DNA of 64,000 bases, taken from Cardinalis cardinalis (Eukaryota > Chordata > Aves > Passeriformes > Cardinalidae). The position numbers and the translations under genes are program-made. The notes below the pieces were generated by a model. It worked only from the letters and a program-made list of their open reading frames with translations, was not told where the DNA came from and did no database searches. The DNA is taken from contig JACDOX010000007.1 in assembly GCA_014549065.1 (NCBI GenBank), positions 10,027,648 through 10,091,647 on the forward strand, given 5' to 3'. Position 1 is the first letter of the stretch; the number at the start of each line of letters is the position of its first letter. Shown here piece after piece: positions 12,930 through 22,738 of this stretch.

Positions 12930-13700
12930 GAAGGAGGGAGAGCGCGGCGGTGCCGGGGTTGTGTTTTGTTTCTCTTCGCTGGGGGCGGGCGGAGGCGNNN
13001 NNNNNNNNNNNNNNNNNNNNNNNNNNNNNNNNNNNNNNNNNNNNNNNNNNNNNNNNNNNNNNNNNNNNNNNNNNNNNNNNNNNNNNNNNNNNNNNNNNNN
13101 NNNNNNNNNNNNNNNNNNNNNNNNNNNNNNNNNNNNNNNNNNNNNNNNNNNNNNNNNNNNNNNNNNNNNNNNNNNNNNNNNNNNNNNNNNNNNNNNNNNN
13201 NNNNNNNNNNNNNNNNNNNNNNNNNNNNNNNNNNNNNNNNNNNNNNNNNNNNNNNNNNNNNNNNNNNNNNNNNNNNNNNNGCGGGGGCTCTCCCTGTACG
13301 CGGCCGAGCCGAGCCGAGCCGAGCGGCTGCGCGGGGAGCAGTGCCCATGCGGGGCCGGGGGAAGCGCGGTCCCCGCCCGCCGTGTCCGTGCGGGACCCGG
13401 GCTCGCCCTCCGGGCCGCGGTGCCCCGCTCCCACGGCAGCCGGCGGGGAAAGGGAGCTCAGGGCTGGGGAGCCAAAGTTGGGCATGCTGAGAGGCGGCCG
13501 GCGTTTTGACAGCTGAACGCCGCTTATCTATCAGCGCTCGCCCGGTGTCGTTGGGGAGAGCATCAGTAAGGAGCCGGGAGGCTGAGGACTGCGCTTATTC
13601 GTATCAAAAGTAGTAAAACCGCGTTCAGCCGCGTTCAGCCGGGCCTTTAACACAGAAACGTGGCTCACAGAGAGCGGCGCCAGCAGATGGTTTTCCTTCC
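12930..13700. promoter_or_regulatory. CpG island, probable promoter, interrupted by a gap
   Basis: Both sides of the gap are extremely GC- and CpG-rich, in sharp contrast with the AT-rich surroundings. Visible elements are a GC box (GGGGGCGGGC, 12981-12990), a GCCGA pentamer repeated four times (13303-13323), and a 10-bp tandem duplication CGCGTTCAGC near 13620-13640. CpG islands in birds usually mark promoters. The gene and its direction are not identifiable here. A minus-strand donor at 12668 hints at minus-strand transcription, and plus-strand or bidirectional use is equally possible. Peptides translated through this island include gap residues and are not credible. Confidence 0.75.
12998..13280. 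other. Assembly gap (283 N)
   Basis: A run of 283 undetermined bases in the core of the CpG island, a common place for dropout in short-read bird assemblies. A first exon or transcription start may be hidden here. Confidence 1.
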
Positions 13701-16409
13701 TGGTCCAAATGGAAGCCACTCGCAGCATTCTGCTGATGAGGACCATCGGCGGGTGACATTTATCTCAAACAGCTGACAGAATCCAGAAAACGTGTACATG
13801 TTACTGAAGGAAGATTTTTACCGGACTTGACGCCCTCAGGAGTGCTTTGCAACTAAAAATGGATCCTGTTAAAGTTGGTTTTAAGCAGATAAATATAAAA
13901 AAACTTTGGACACCTTTTTACATTTTCGTTGCTTAGACTGAAAGAAGTAGAAAAGAACAAAAAAGAAAAAACGGAGAATTTAAGTGCAGATACGTGAATG
14001 AGCTTTAAAAAGTACTTTATTTCTATCTACTACGCTATTAGCAACTGCAAGTAAATATATCTGTTTATGACTTGTGATTTTGAATTGGCATTGTCCCATA
14101 AATGATGAGAGCAAATGCAGACCAAGCTGTTGGATCCACAACCTGCAACTGATATACAAGCTGTTCTTCAGCACCACTGCTGCACTGAGATAAGCATATG
14201 TAGTAAATAGTAGAAGGATATGCTCCAGTATGCAAACTCTGTAAGTGTACATACTTACTCCATAAGCACATATAGTAAATAGATGTAGTAAATAGTAAGA
14301 GGGTATGTTCCAGGATGTAAACTGATGCTAAGAAAGATGCTTACTCACACTAGTGTTGGCTGTTGATAGCTGGCAGTAGATAAAGGTATCTAGAATGAGT
14401 GTTGTGGAAGTACTGGGGTATGAAATGGTTGGTCCTAAACCCTGTCCTGGGTACCCACCGAGAGGATGTTGTGTTAACCAGCTGCCAGTGGGGGATCTGC
14501 AGGCAGCCTTGATGAGCAGGTCATGGTGGCCAAATGGTGGGGAACCAAACCGTCAGCAAGGCATGTGGAGTGCCTAGTTTTATTTGCTGTTCAGCGTGGC
14601 TCTGGCCTCACAGGTGCCTTTGGAGCACTCCCACAGGGGCTCTCAGGGATACAATAGTTACCTCTGTGCTCTGGCTTACCACTCACTATCAGCTGAAATA
14701 GAGAAGGAGGTAAAATATTTTGAACCCAAGTCTTGGTTAGAACCAGAACATCCTTGCTAAATTAAATTAAAAAAAAAAACAAAAAACCAAACAACTCAGA
14801 ATGATCCAAAAAATTAATTATTCTATATTTTAACTCTTTTTTCCCCCTCCAGATTAAAGGTGCATGCTCTGGATTTACAGGAAGGAGGGACTGGAAGAAT
14901 AATGAATTTTCCAAACCTCTTATATGAAGTAGAAATAAAATAAGAGCCTGTAGTTACTTAAGTGAGCTTCTCACAGGAATCAGAGGAAGAAGATCCTCTT
15001 CAATCTTGTTGTGGGCTCAATTTCTTCCCGTTTCTTCTCTGGTTTCTTCTTGAGCCAAATTGTTCAGGAGTATAAAGGATGAACCCAAGAGTTTACAGGT
15101 TTTGGATCATGTCTCCCTTTTTTAAAAAACCAAATAGATACAGAATTATTCCTAGCCACATTAAAGGGAATAAAGACATTGGAAATAAACTTTGTTATAC
15201 TTTGGGTCTTGATTTCTGCAATACCGAAGTTGGAAAAACATTTTATACGTTAAAATGAGGGTAATGTTTTATACATTATGCTAGTAAATATTTTGTTTAA
15301 TTTCATTTCATTTTTAAGAAACTGCGTCTCAGTTAGCATGTATTTACATGAACTCTCATTGGTTTTTAATATTTATGAATCATGTTGCACCATTCAAAAG
15401 CATCAGTTTACTGTAAACCACAGGTCCATTCAGTATGCAGTGTGAGGCTCTGACCATTACCAGCTCCCTTAGCTGCTCTATGCCCAGCAATATCAGGGTA
15501 GTACTTACTGTCAATTATGGCTCTGTGTCCCTATTGACTTTCCCAAATTTGCGCAGAGCTATTATTTTTTATTCCAATTAAAAACAAAATCAAAAACATA
15601 ACAAAACCAAAATCCGCTTTTGATGAATGGCTTTGTAGTTGAGCAATGAAAAGCACACACATTGGTGGTGTTCAAGAACACTCAAATACAAAATGTTCAA
15701 ATGCCAGCGTATCTTTGTAAAATGTACGTTTCAGTTTCCATGTCACAGGATCTGCATATTTAATGTCTGATTTGCAAGCATAACTTGGCACTCAAGCCTT
15801 CTGCATGCTGGGAAACAGTTTTACACCTTAAAAATACATTTAAGTGGATGGAAATGATCACAAAGGTTAAAATCAGGGATTTTTTTATTATCTATAGAGC
15901 TCCTGTTGAAATTCTTTTTTTCTAGAAAACAGTATATCTGCATTAGAGATAGTTGTCTAAATTGCTCAAATAACCCAAAGATAGTCAGAAAGGTTATTGA
16001 GAGAACAAGACAGAATATCTAAACTGACACAAACAAATCCTTCCTCACAGGTCATTATATTGCTTCAGGGTGTCACTGTTGCTGCAAACAGTTGCTGCCA
16101 GGCAGCTTTCCTCTGGTTTTCATTCATGCTGTCCGGAGGAAGACTTTCTGTTTTGTTCATTATGAAACACACAAATCTTGTATGCTGACAGAGCAGCAAA
16201 GCAGAGAGATAAAAACTTCAGTTTGGGTACTGTATTTGATGTCCTTATAGTGCTGGGAGGTGTGAACCAGGCCACCATGACCCCTTGTCAGTGGGTAGTA
16301 CCATTAGCAGAAATTCGATCTTCTGCAGGGTAGACCCAGCCACAAAGCACCTTGCTTCCGTTCGACCTGTTGTACCTGCCTGCAGATCTCCACTGCTGTC
16401 AGTACTGTT
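13701..16409. other. Mostly unique DNA, no gene seen
   Basis: No exon or repeat family was recognised except the small local duplication at 14196-14330 and an A/C-rich tract at about 14767-14795. The left part is the shore of the CpG island. Confidence 0.5.
14196..14330. repeat. Degenerate tandem duplication, about 85-bp period
   Basis: The block TAGTAAATAG plus a following 'GGATATGCTCCAGTATGCAAAC' segment (from 14201) recurs in altered form from 14286 ('GGGTATGTTCCAGGATGTAAAC'). An extra TAGTAAATAG lies at 14273-14282. The copies differ at several bases, so the duplication is not recent. Confidence 0.75.
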
Positions 16410-16997
16410 CCCTCAAAGCCATGCTGCAGCCAACATGAGATGAACCTTGGGTGCAGCATCACCTTGACTACTGCGTGTGATTCTGGGCTCCACCTTTTAA
16501 GGAGGATGCAGAGGTCCTGGAATGCATCCAGAGGAGGGCAACAAAGCTGGTGAAAGAGCTGGAACACATGTCCTGTGAGGAGCAGCTGAGGATTTCAGGT
16601 TTGTTTAGTTTAGAGAAAAGAAGGCTGAGGAGAAGCCTCATTGGTCTCTAGAGCTTCCTCAGGAAGGGACATAGGGAGGGACGTGCTCAGCTCTTCTCCT
16701 GGGTACCCTGTGACAGGAGACATGGGAATGGTTCAAAACTGTGCCAAGGGAGGTTTAGACTGGAAAAGAGGAATAATTTCTTTACTGAAAGGGTGGTCAA
16801 ACACTGGAACAGGCTTCCAGTAGGGGTGGGAAATGCTCCAAGCCTGTCGGTGTGTAAGAGGTATTTTGACAATGTCCTTAATAATATGCTTTAACTTTTG
16901 GTCATCCCTCAACTGGTTAGGCAGTTGGATTACATGGTCATTGTAGGTCCATTTAAAATGAAATCTTCTCTTCTCCTTTCTCTTCTCGATGTAATAA
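16410..16997 (+). mobile_element. CR1 LINE, end of ORF2 and 3' UTR
   Basis: Plus-strand CR1 with, in order, the decayed 'GGATGCAGAGGTCCTGGAATGC' and 'GAGGAGGGCAACAAAGCTGGTG' segments of the ORF2 end, 'GAGAAAAGAAGGCTGAGGAG', 'GGAATGGTTCAAAACTG', 'GGTGGTCAAACACTGGAACAGGC', 'AACTTTTGGTCATCCC', and a 3' tail of CTTCTC-type words ending near 16997. It is 5'-truncated, with the left edge approximate, and is disrupted by stops. It is the same subfamily as the inverse copy at 1545-2030. Confidence 0.9.
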
Positions 16998-18782
16998 AAA
17001 AATTATTTCTAAATCACCAAGGATCAATTGAATGGTGCATGTTAGTGATATGTCTGAAAGAGGCATGATGCCAGTCTTTCTGTCCTTGCTGTTGGTATGT
17101 GCAGATGCTTGTTTTATCAGCGTAAATTAGAAAGGGAATTTCAGGCCAATATGTAGATTTTTAAAATAATATTATTGCGCATAAATGGAAATATAGATAT
17201 TTATTGTTTCAGTCATTTCGGGATTCTCTGACTTTCTCTGATGTCTAGGCTTTTGTCTACTTCACCTGAGTATGGTAAGGTCTGTCAATCATGCCCAGGT
17301 GTGATAACCACTTCACAGATTATGGACATTCTTGGGAACTTTTCACAGAGCGTGTCAAAACCTTCATTTAATGTACACTCTCAAATTGAGCATGCATGTG
17401 CAAGCAGTAGTACTTGAAATGATTAGGAAGTCCCCAGAGATCACAGATTGCCAATTACTTTAGACTATGCCCTTTAAGAAATCCCCTCCCTGTTACCTAT
17501 TATTGTGTGAGGGGTGTAGCCTTGTGACTTTACTTTCTCTTGTACAACACAATAGAAGCATGAGTTCCTTGGGTTTTACTAGTAAGATTTACTGCATTTG
17601 CAAAAAAGTATTTCACAAGCAAGCAATGTTAGAATTCTAAAAATGAGACCAGGAAATAAAAGCTAAAACAGGCTCTTGAATTTAAAAAAATAAAATAGGA
17701 AACAACACTGAAATGAAACTAGTTTAGTCTAGTCTTCAGACTAGATCACCAACCTGAATAGTCTTACCACAGCTTATTGATTGTTTTGTTAAAATTTTTA
17801 TGCACTTTGCTAATTATAATCAAAGGCTTCTTTTAAAATGCTATTATTCTAGCCTACATGTCCTTAGAATTATAAACATTCCTAATACTGTGTAGTGTTG
17901 AGTGAGTTGTTTGCTATTTGATTGCAGTTTGATTCAAGTGACAGCAATTTTAAATATCTAACTACATATTAATAGAAATATGACATGCACTGTCATATTT
18001 TTGCTCTAAAATTATTAGCATTGTGATAGATCTGGATGCGATTTTACATAATTTGAATTAACATAAACCAGGCTAATAATGTGCACTTGTGAGCAAATCT
18101 TTTGTTCCAGACTGAGGCAGAGCAGTTGAGCTGGAACTCGAGCAGACAAATGATGGAGTTATGGAGGGAAATCCCTTCTCCTTCAGCAGAGAAGGAGCTG
18201 TTATCTTAAGTTTCTTATTAAAAGGAAAGCTTCTATCCTCTATCAGAGAAAATGCCTGTTGTGATCACTAGTCCAGAGTCACAGCTGTATTTGAGTGTCT
18301 GCTTCCTGTCAAAACTGCTTAAACTATTAAGGATTACTTAATACTTAGTGATACTTTGGCTTGTACGGGGTTCTGTGGAGGGTTGTCATACCTAAACTTT
18401 CAATATTCAGTTATACTGCTGTCCCATTAGTCCTTTCTAGGACAAATTGGTAAATACGTGTCTTCAGATGATAGTGATGAGCACTTCCAGCCCCTATACT
18501 CCCAGCAATTAATTGCTTTTTGTTATTGAGTAATAGTCTATTTCCTGCATCCTTCCATGGATTTCATACAGACCAGGACTATTGGACTTTTGTGAAAGTT
18601 GTACTACTTCCAATCACTTTTTGTGTTTCAGCAGGTATGTCACACACTCAGCAGAAGCAATGCAAAGGGATTTGTCTCCTACCACCAAACACACTTCTTC
18701 CAGAAAACAATCAACAAGTTCTCAAAATTACATTCCAATTCAATGATTTATTAAATGATGATTGCATTTTAGAAAGTGAGTA
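16998..18782. other. Unique DNA, no gene seen
   Basis: No exon or repeat family was recognised. Two small perfect hairpins occur: 17728-17745 (8-bp arms, 2-nt spacer) and 17976-18000 (10-bp arms, 5-nt loop). Confidence 0.5.
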
Positions 18783-20300
18783 ATAGAATCAAGAATGGCT
18801 TGGTTTGGGAGGGACCTTAAAGGTCTTCCAGTTCCAGCCCTCCTGCCATGAGCAGGGGCTAATTTCACTAGACCACGTAGCTCAGAGCCCCATCCAGCCT
18901 GGCCTTGCTAGCACCCTGTCCTTCTAACATTTGCATGCCATCCCAGAGCTTGTCAGGAACAAGCCTGGTGCAGTTCCCTCTCCCATCACATCTGGTTTAA
19001 AGCTCTGCCAATGAGCCCCACTAGCTGTAGAGCAAAGACTCTGCTCTCTCACTGAGAAGGGTGAGTTCTGCCTGATGCCAGCCTCCCAGTGCTGAGTAGG
19101 CCATCCCAATGTCAAAACTCACAAGATTTTGGTGGTGCCAACAGCTGTGGAGCCATGCTTGGTCCACCCATTGCTTCCAATGTCTCTGCCTTCAACTGGA
19201 AGTATAGAGGAAAAAATAAATTGTGTCCTAGATTCCCTTAGCAACAGTCCCAAGGCCCTGAAGTCCTTTTTTGATCATTCTTGGACTATGTGTTGCTACT
19301 TCATCATGCTCTACGTGGCACAGCAGTAATGAGTAGTAGTCTGAGGGCTGCACCAGGCTAGGAAGCTTCCTGGTGATGTCCTTAACCCCAGTCCTAGGGA
19401 GGCAGCAGAGCTCCCTGTGGGTTTGGCCTGGTCAGCATATTCCCTCCATTCCCCTTAGGATGGAATCGCCTACAATTATTTCAATCCACCTTTTCCTACT
19501 CTTGGAAGTGGTTGTAATGAGATGGGTTAACCTTTCTTGTTGTGGTGACCCCTCTGGTGTAACTGGACCTTCATCCTCTTCCTCCTTTGGCTGGCTTTCC
19601 ATGCACAGAGCCTCATGTATTTTGTGTTGAAGCACCTGGGGAGTGAGGTGGGTGAAGAAGGATTTCACTCCCCAGCCAGAGGGAACATGGACTATCCTCC
19701 ATGCACTCCTTTCTTTACAACTTCTACCTTCTCCTTGCTGGGGGTTGAAGAAAGGGTCTCCTTGATCTTGAATTATTTCTGGTGTCTGCTTCCATCTCAG
19801 GGAGGACAGAGTTTGATTACACCAGTCTATCTCCCTTATTAATTCTCTTAAAATTCCTTAACCTTTCTACCTCATACTGTAACTGATGATACCAGGCTGA
19901 GCAAGTCATCCACCNGGTCAAATTTGACACAGCAGCCAGTCCAGTGAAAGGCTTAGGTACTCCCCACAGCTTGAAACCTGAACAGCTCCCTGTTTTTCTG
20001 GGAGCTGTGCCTGAGTCACTACATACATCCCTTTTGGTGAGTGTAAATGTCTTGTGTCCCCTTCAAGTGGACACCGTACCTAAGCTGTCTTGCCAAGGGC
20101 AATGGCCTCCACTTAAACTGGCTGCTTGAGCTGCATTGCCCTAGTGCCTTTCCTGCTTGCCCTGCCTGTGTGAGGTGCTGCACCCTGCCCTGGATAATGC
20201 ACCACACCCTCTTTACCCATGAGCATGAGAGCATGCTGCTTATTTTGGCACCTGGCGCCACACACACGAGGCTGACCTCTACAAGCTCTTTCCAATAGAT
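18783..20300 (-). mobile_element. CR1 LINE with ORF1 joined to the 3' end, ORF2 missing
   Basis: On the minus strand the element reads from about 20300 down to 18783. The last about 130 bp (18783 to about 18915) are the usual CR1 3' end, with decayed 'GCCAGGCTGGATGGGGCTCTG' and 'AGGTCCCTCCCAAACC' and a tail at 18783. Immediately upstream, from about 18930 to 19670 and probably to about 20300, the sequence is CR1 ORF1 instead of the ORF2 end that should precede the 3' UTR. The roughly 3-kb reverse-transcriptase ORF2 is therefore absent. Either an internal deletion produced this copy, or two CR1 fragments inserted side by side. The 5' limit is approximate. A single ambiguous base lies at 19915. 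Confidence 0.8.
18985..19668 (-). pseudogene. CR1 ORF1 esterase-domain remnant
   Basis: CR1 ORF1 of birds encodes an RNA-associated protein with a GDSL-type esterase domain. The minus-strand frame at 19432-19668 contains VGDSILRG, the esterase block I motif with the catalytic serine. Further along the minus strand, in shifted frames, come DITRKLPSLVQPSDYY and then the segment that normally carries the D-x-x-H motif near the C-terminus (about 19080-19110), here read as AGIRQN with the histidine lost. The normal end of ORF1 (ALN-stop type) falls near 18990. Frameshifts and stops show that it is dead. The N-terminal cysteine-rich part may lie in 19900-20270 but is too decayed to be sure. Confidence 0.75.
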
Positions 20301-20913
20301 CTGAATAACACTGGCTCTTCCCCCATACTATTAGGTATTTATTAAACTTTTGTAGGCTATCTGTTCAGACTTATCGGTAATTCTTATCTGACCAAGAAGG
20401 CTACTGACAGGTTCATTCATTTTAAAAGGAGACTAGAATGGATTTCTCATTTGGCTGTCAGTCCATGTTCTTCATTTGTCAGAAAAAAAGTCAAAGCTTT
20501 CTCTTCATTTGTCAAATCTGTCTTTCCCATCATATACAGTGAGTCAGAGATTACAACTCATCTCAAGTACTTAGAGCAAATACATTGTGAACAGTAAGAA
20601 TGAGATTGCTTGACTTTACAGTGCATGTACATAGCTCATAGCATGTAGCTGTGCTGCAAGACACCATTGGCAAGATCAAGCCAGTAAAATAGAACAGCAA
20701 CATACACAAGAGTCCTGCTCCACTCACAGCTATGCAAGCTTTGTCTGTTTGGTCTCGTTTGTCTCTGATGCCTGTTACAGAAAGACATGAAGTTTCCCTC
20801 TTCTGCCATCATGCATGTAAAAAAGTGTCAGCAGGATTCTCTTAAGGAAGCAGCTGATTCTTTTAAATTCCAGTGAGCTTCTCAAATTTTTTGCATCCCA
20901 AGGATATTAACAC
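20301..20913. other. Unique DNA, no gene seen
   Basis: No exon or repeat family was recognised between the two CR1 copies. Confidence 0.5.
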
Positions 20914-21385
20914 TCAGAATCACAGAATCTATCACAGCATGATTGGTGTTCAAAGAGGCCTCTGGAGATCCCCTAGTCCAACACCTGCAGGTTCACCTAG
21001 AACTGCTTACACAGGATCACATCCAGGTTTTGAGTATCTCCAGAAAATGACACTTCACAACTTCTCAGGGAAGCCTGTTCCCGTGCTCTGTCAGCATCAC
21101 GTTAGTTTTTCTTCACACTCAGATGGAACTTCCTGTATTTAAGTTTGTGCCCATTGCCCCATGTGCCCATTGTCCTGTCACTGGGCATCACTGAAGAAAG
21201 TCTGGCCCAGTCCTCTTGACGCCTGTCCTTAAGATATTTGTGTGTATTGACAAGATCGCTTCTCAGTCATCTCTTCTCCTGATTAAACAGGCCCAGCTCC
21301 TCAGCCTTTCCTCCTCATCAAAGAGATTCTTCAGTCCTGGAATCTTTTCCATAGCCCTGCTCTGGATGTCATCTCATAACATCCC
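20914..21385 (-). mobile_element. CR1 LINE 3' portion
   Basis: The left edge carries the 3' tail AGAATCACAGAATC, followed by 'CCTCTGGAGATCCCCTAGTCC', then decayed blocks 'CTTCTCAGGGAAGCCTGTTCC', 'TGCCCATTGTCCTGTCACTGG' and 'CTGATTAAACAGGCCCAGCTC', and near the right edge 'CATAGCCCTGCTCTGGATG'. The orientation is minus strand. This is a different subtype (GATTCTGTG tail) from the copies at 1.5 and 16.4 kb. Confidence 0.9.
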
Positions 21386-22419
21386 AGTAAGTTGAACAAA
21401 GCAAGACTAGAATTCATTGTCAGGTTCAAGCAAAAATCCAGATCATCAGACAAGTTTGTGTGAAATCAATCCACAAGTCAGAGACAGGATCAACTCCAGT
21501 GATTTCTGAGCACATCCATCGTGACAAAGGAGATCTGAGATTAAGCTGGAGGTTCAGAATGCAAATCTAGCAAAGCATAGCCAAGAAAGAGATTAAGAGC
21601 TTAGAAAGGCTGATGTGTCCATGGGCAGTGGTGTGAGTCAAGGCCCCTGATAAAGCTGGTTAGTGCCACTAAGGCTTATTAATGCTTTCAGAGCCAAGAG
21701 ATGTTGGTGAAGTGATGGTGAAAGGAACCAGGGAATTATCTCTGCTCCCTTCTTTGTCTGTTTTTATGCTGACAGGAGGGGCCACAGAAAAAGAGAGGAG
21801 ATGTAAACTAAGTGTGTAACAATAAGCCAGTTTAGAAATGAGAAAAAGAGGAGGATGGAGGGGATGGTTGATTACAAACTAGAGAAAAAGGAAACCAAAC
21901 CAACCTGTGTGAGAACTGGAAAGAGAAAAGAAAGAATGGAACAAAAGAGTAATGAGGAAAATTGTGGCTCCCATAAGCATAATGCAGTTATAGAATAATG
22001 ACACTTCTATGGAAGTAGGGGAAAACGTTTGAGTGTATGTGTTTATTCTACCTATTTTGTGGCAGCTGGAGCTTTGCCCTTATGACTGTGCCAGAAAGGG
22101 ATAACATCTTACTAAGTCATTATATTTTATCTCTTTGTTCTCTCCTTCAAGTTGCCTTCGTTTTAACTGTTACATCTTATTCTGCTCTGATGAAAGCATC
22201 TCTACTTGCCATGGGTGTCTGTAGGATTTCCTATGGAGATATCTATTTTTCCCTTTGTTTCTGCTTTTTGTTTCCCAACTTCTGTCTGTTACCTGACCTG
22301 TGCCATGAATTTCCTATCACCTAAGTAGCATCAGGTCCATAGCTGACCATGTTTTGCTCTCTTTCCTTAGGTATGTATTTAGTTCACTGTTTACTTTATA
22401 AGGAAGGGATGACTTCCAT
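21386..22419. other. Unrecognised sequence, no gene seen
   Basis: Mixed sequence with no family that I can name. The stretch 21400-21800 has a composition like an old interspersed repeat, but I cannot assign it. Confidence 0.45.
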
Positions 22420-22729
22420 TGTAGGGGAATAGAATATAAGAAAATAAAGATAGTGTAGAAAGTAATCTTACCCCTAAGGAGTTGCAGCTGGGCCAATTAT
22501 GAAAGATTAGGAACAGGCCTGACTTTAATAGGCCACAGCTGTAACCAATGAGAAGCAGAGTGCTGTAAAAGAGTGGGGTGGCTGGGTGAGAAGGAGACTG
22601 GAGTTGGTTGACTCCTTTGTGAAGAAGAAGGAGTCTGTGCTTGGAGGAGATACCCATGAGAAACACCAAGAAGGTATGAAATTTTTGTGATAGGAGACAC
22701 CAGTGTGGAACCCCTGCAGTAAGATGACA
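22420..22729 (+). mobile_element. LTR-like repeat, about 310 bp (copy 1)
   Basis: Begins TGTAGGGGAATAG and ends GATGACA, the TG...CA form of an LTR. A second, inverted copy lies at 57508-57811. In this direction a CCAAT box (22545-22549) precedes a TATA-like CTGTAAAAG (22563), which suggests that the promoter points to the plus strand, but no clear polyadenylation signal was seen, so the orientation is tentative. Flanks ACTTCCAT (22412-22419) and ACTTTCCAT (22730-22738) differ by one T and may be a target duplication longer than usual. No internal retroviral genes adjoin it. The 115-residue minus-strand open frame across it is incidental. Confidence 0.7.
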
Positions 22730-22738
22730 ACTTTCCAT

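Noticed and set aside
12871..13516. Several long open frames across the CpG island
   Set aside because: They are bridged by 283 undetermined bases. GC-rich DNA gives long chance frames, and no frame is recognisable on either side.
22391..22738. 115-residue minus-strand open frame
   Set aside because: It lies inside the LTR-like repeat. The related copy at 57.5 kb shows only a similarly incidental frame.
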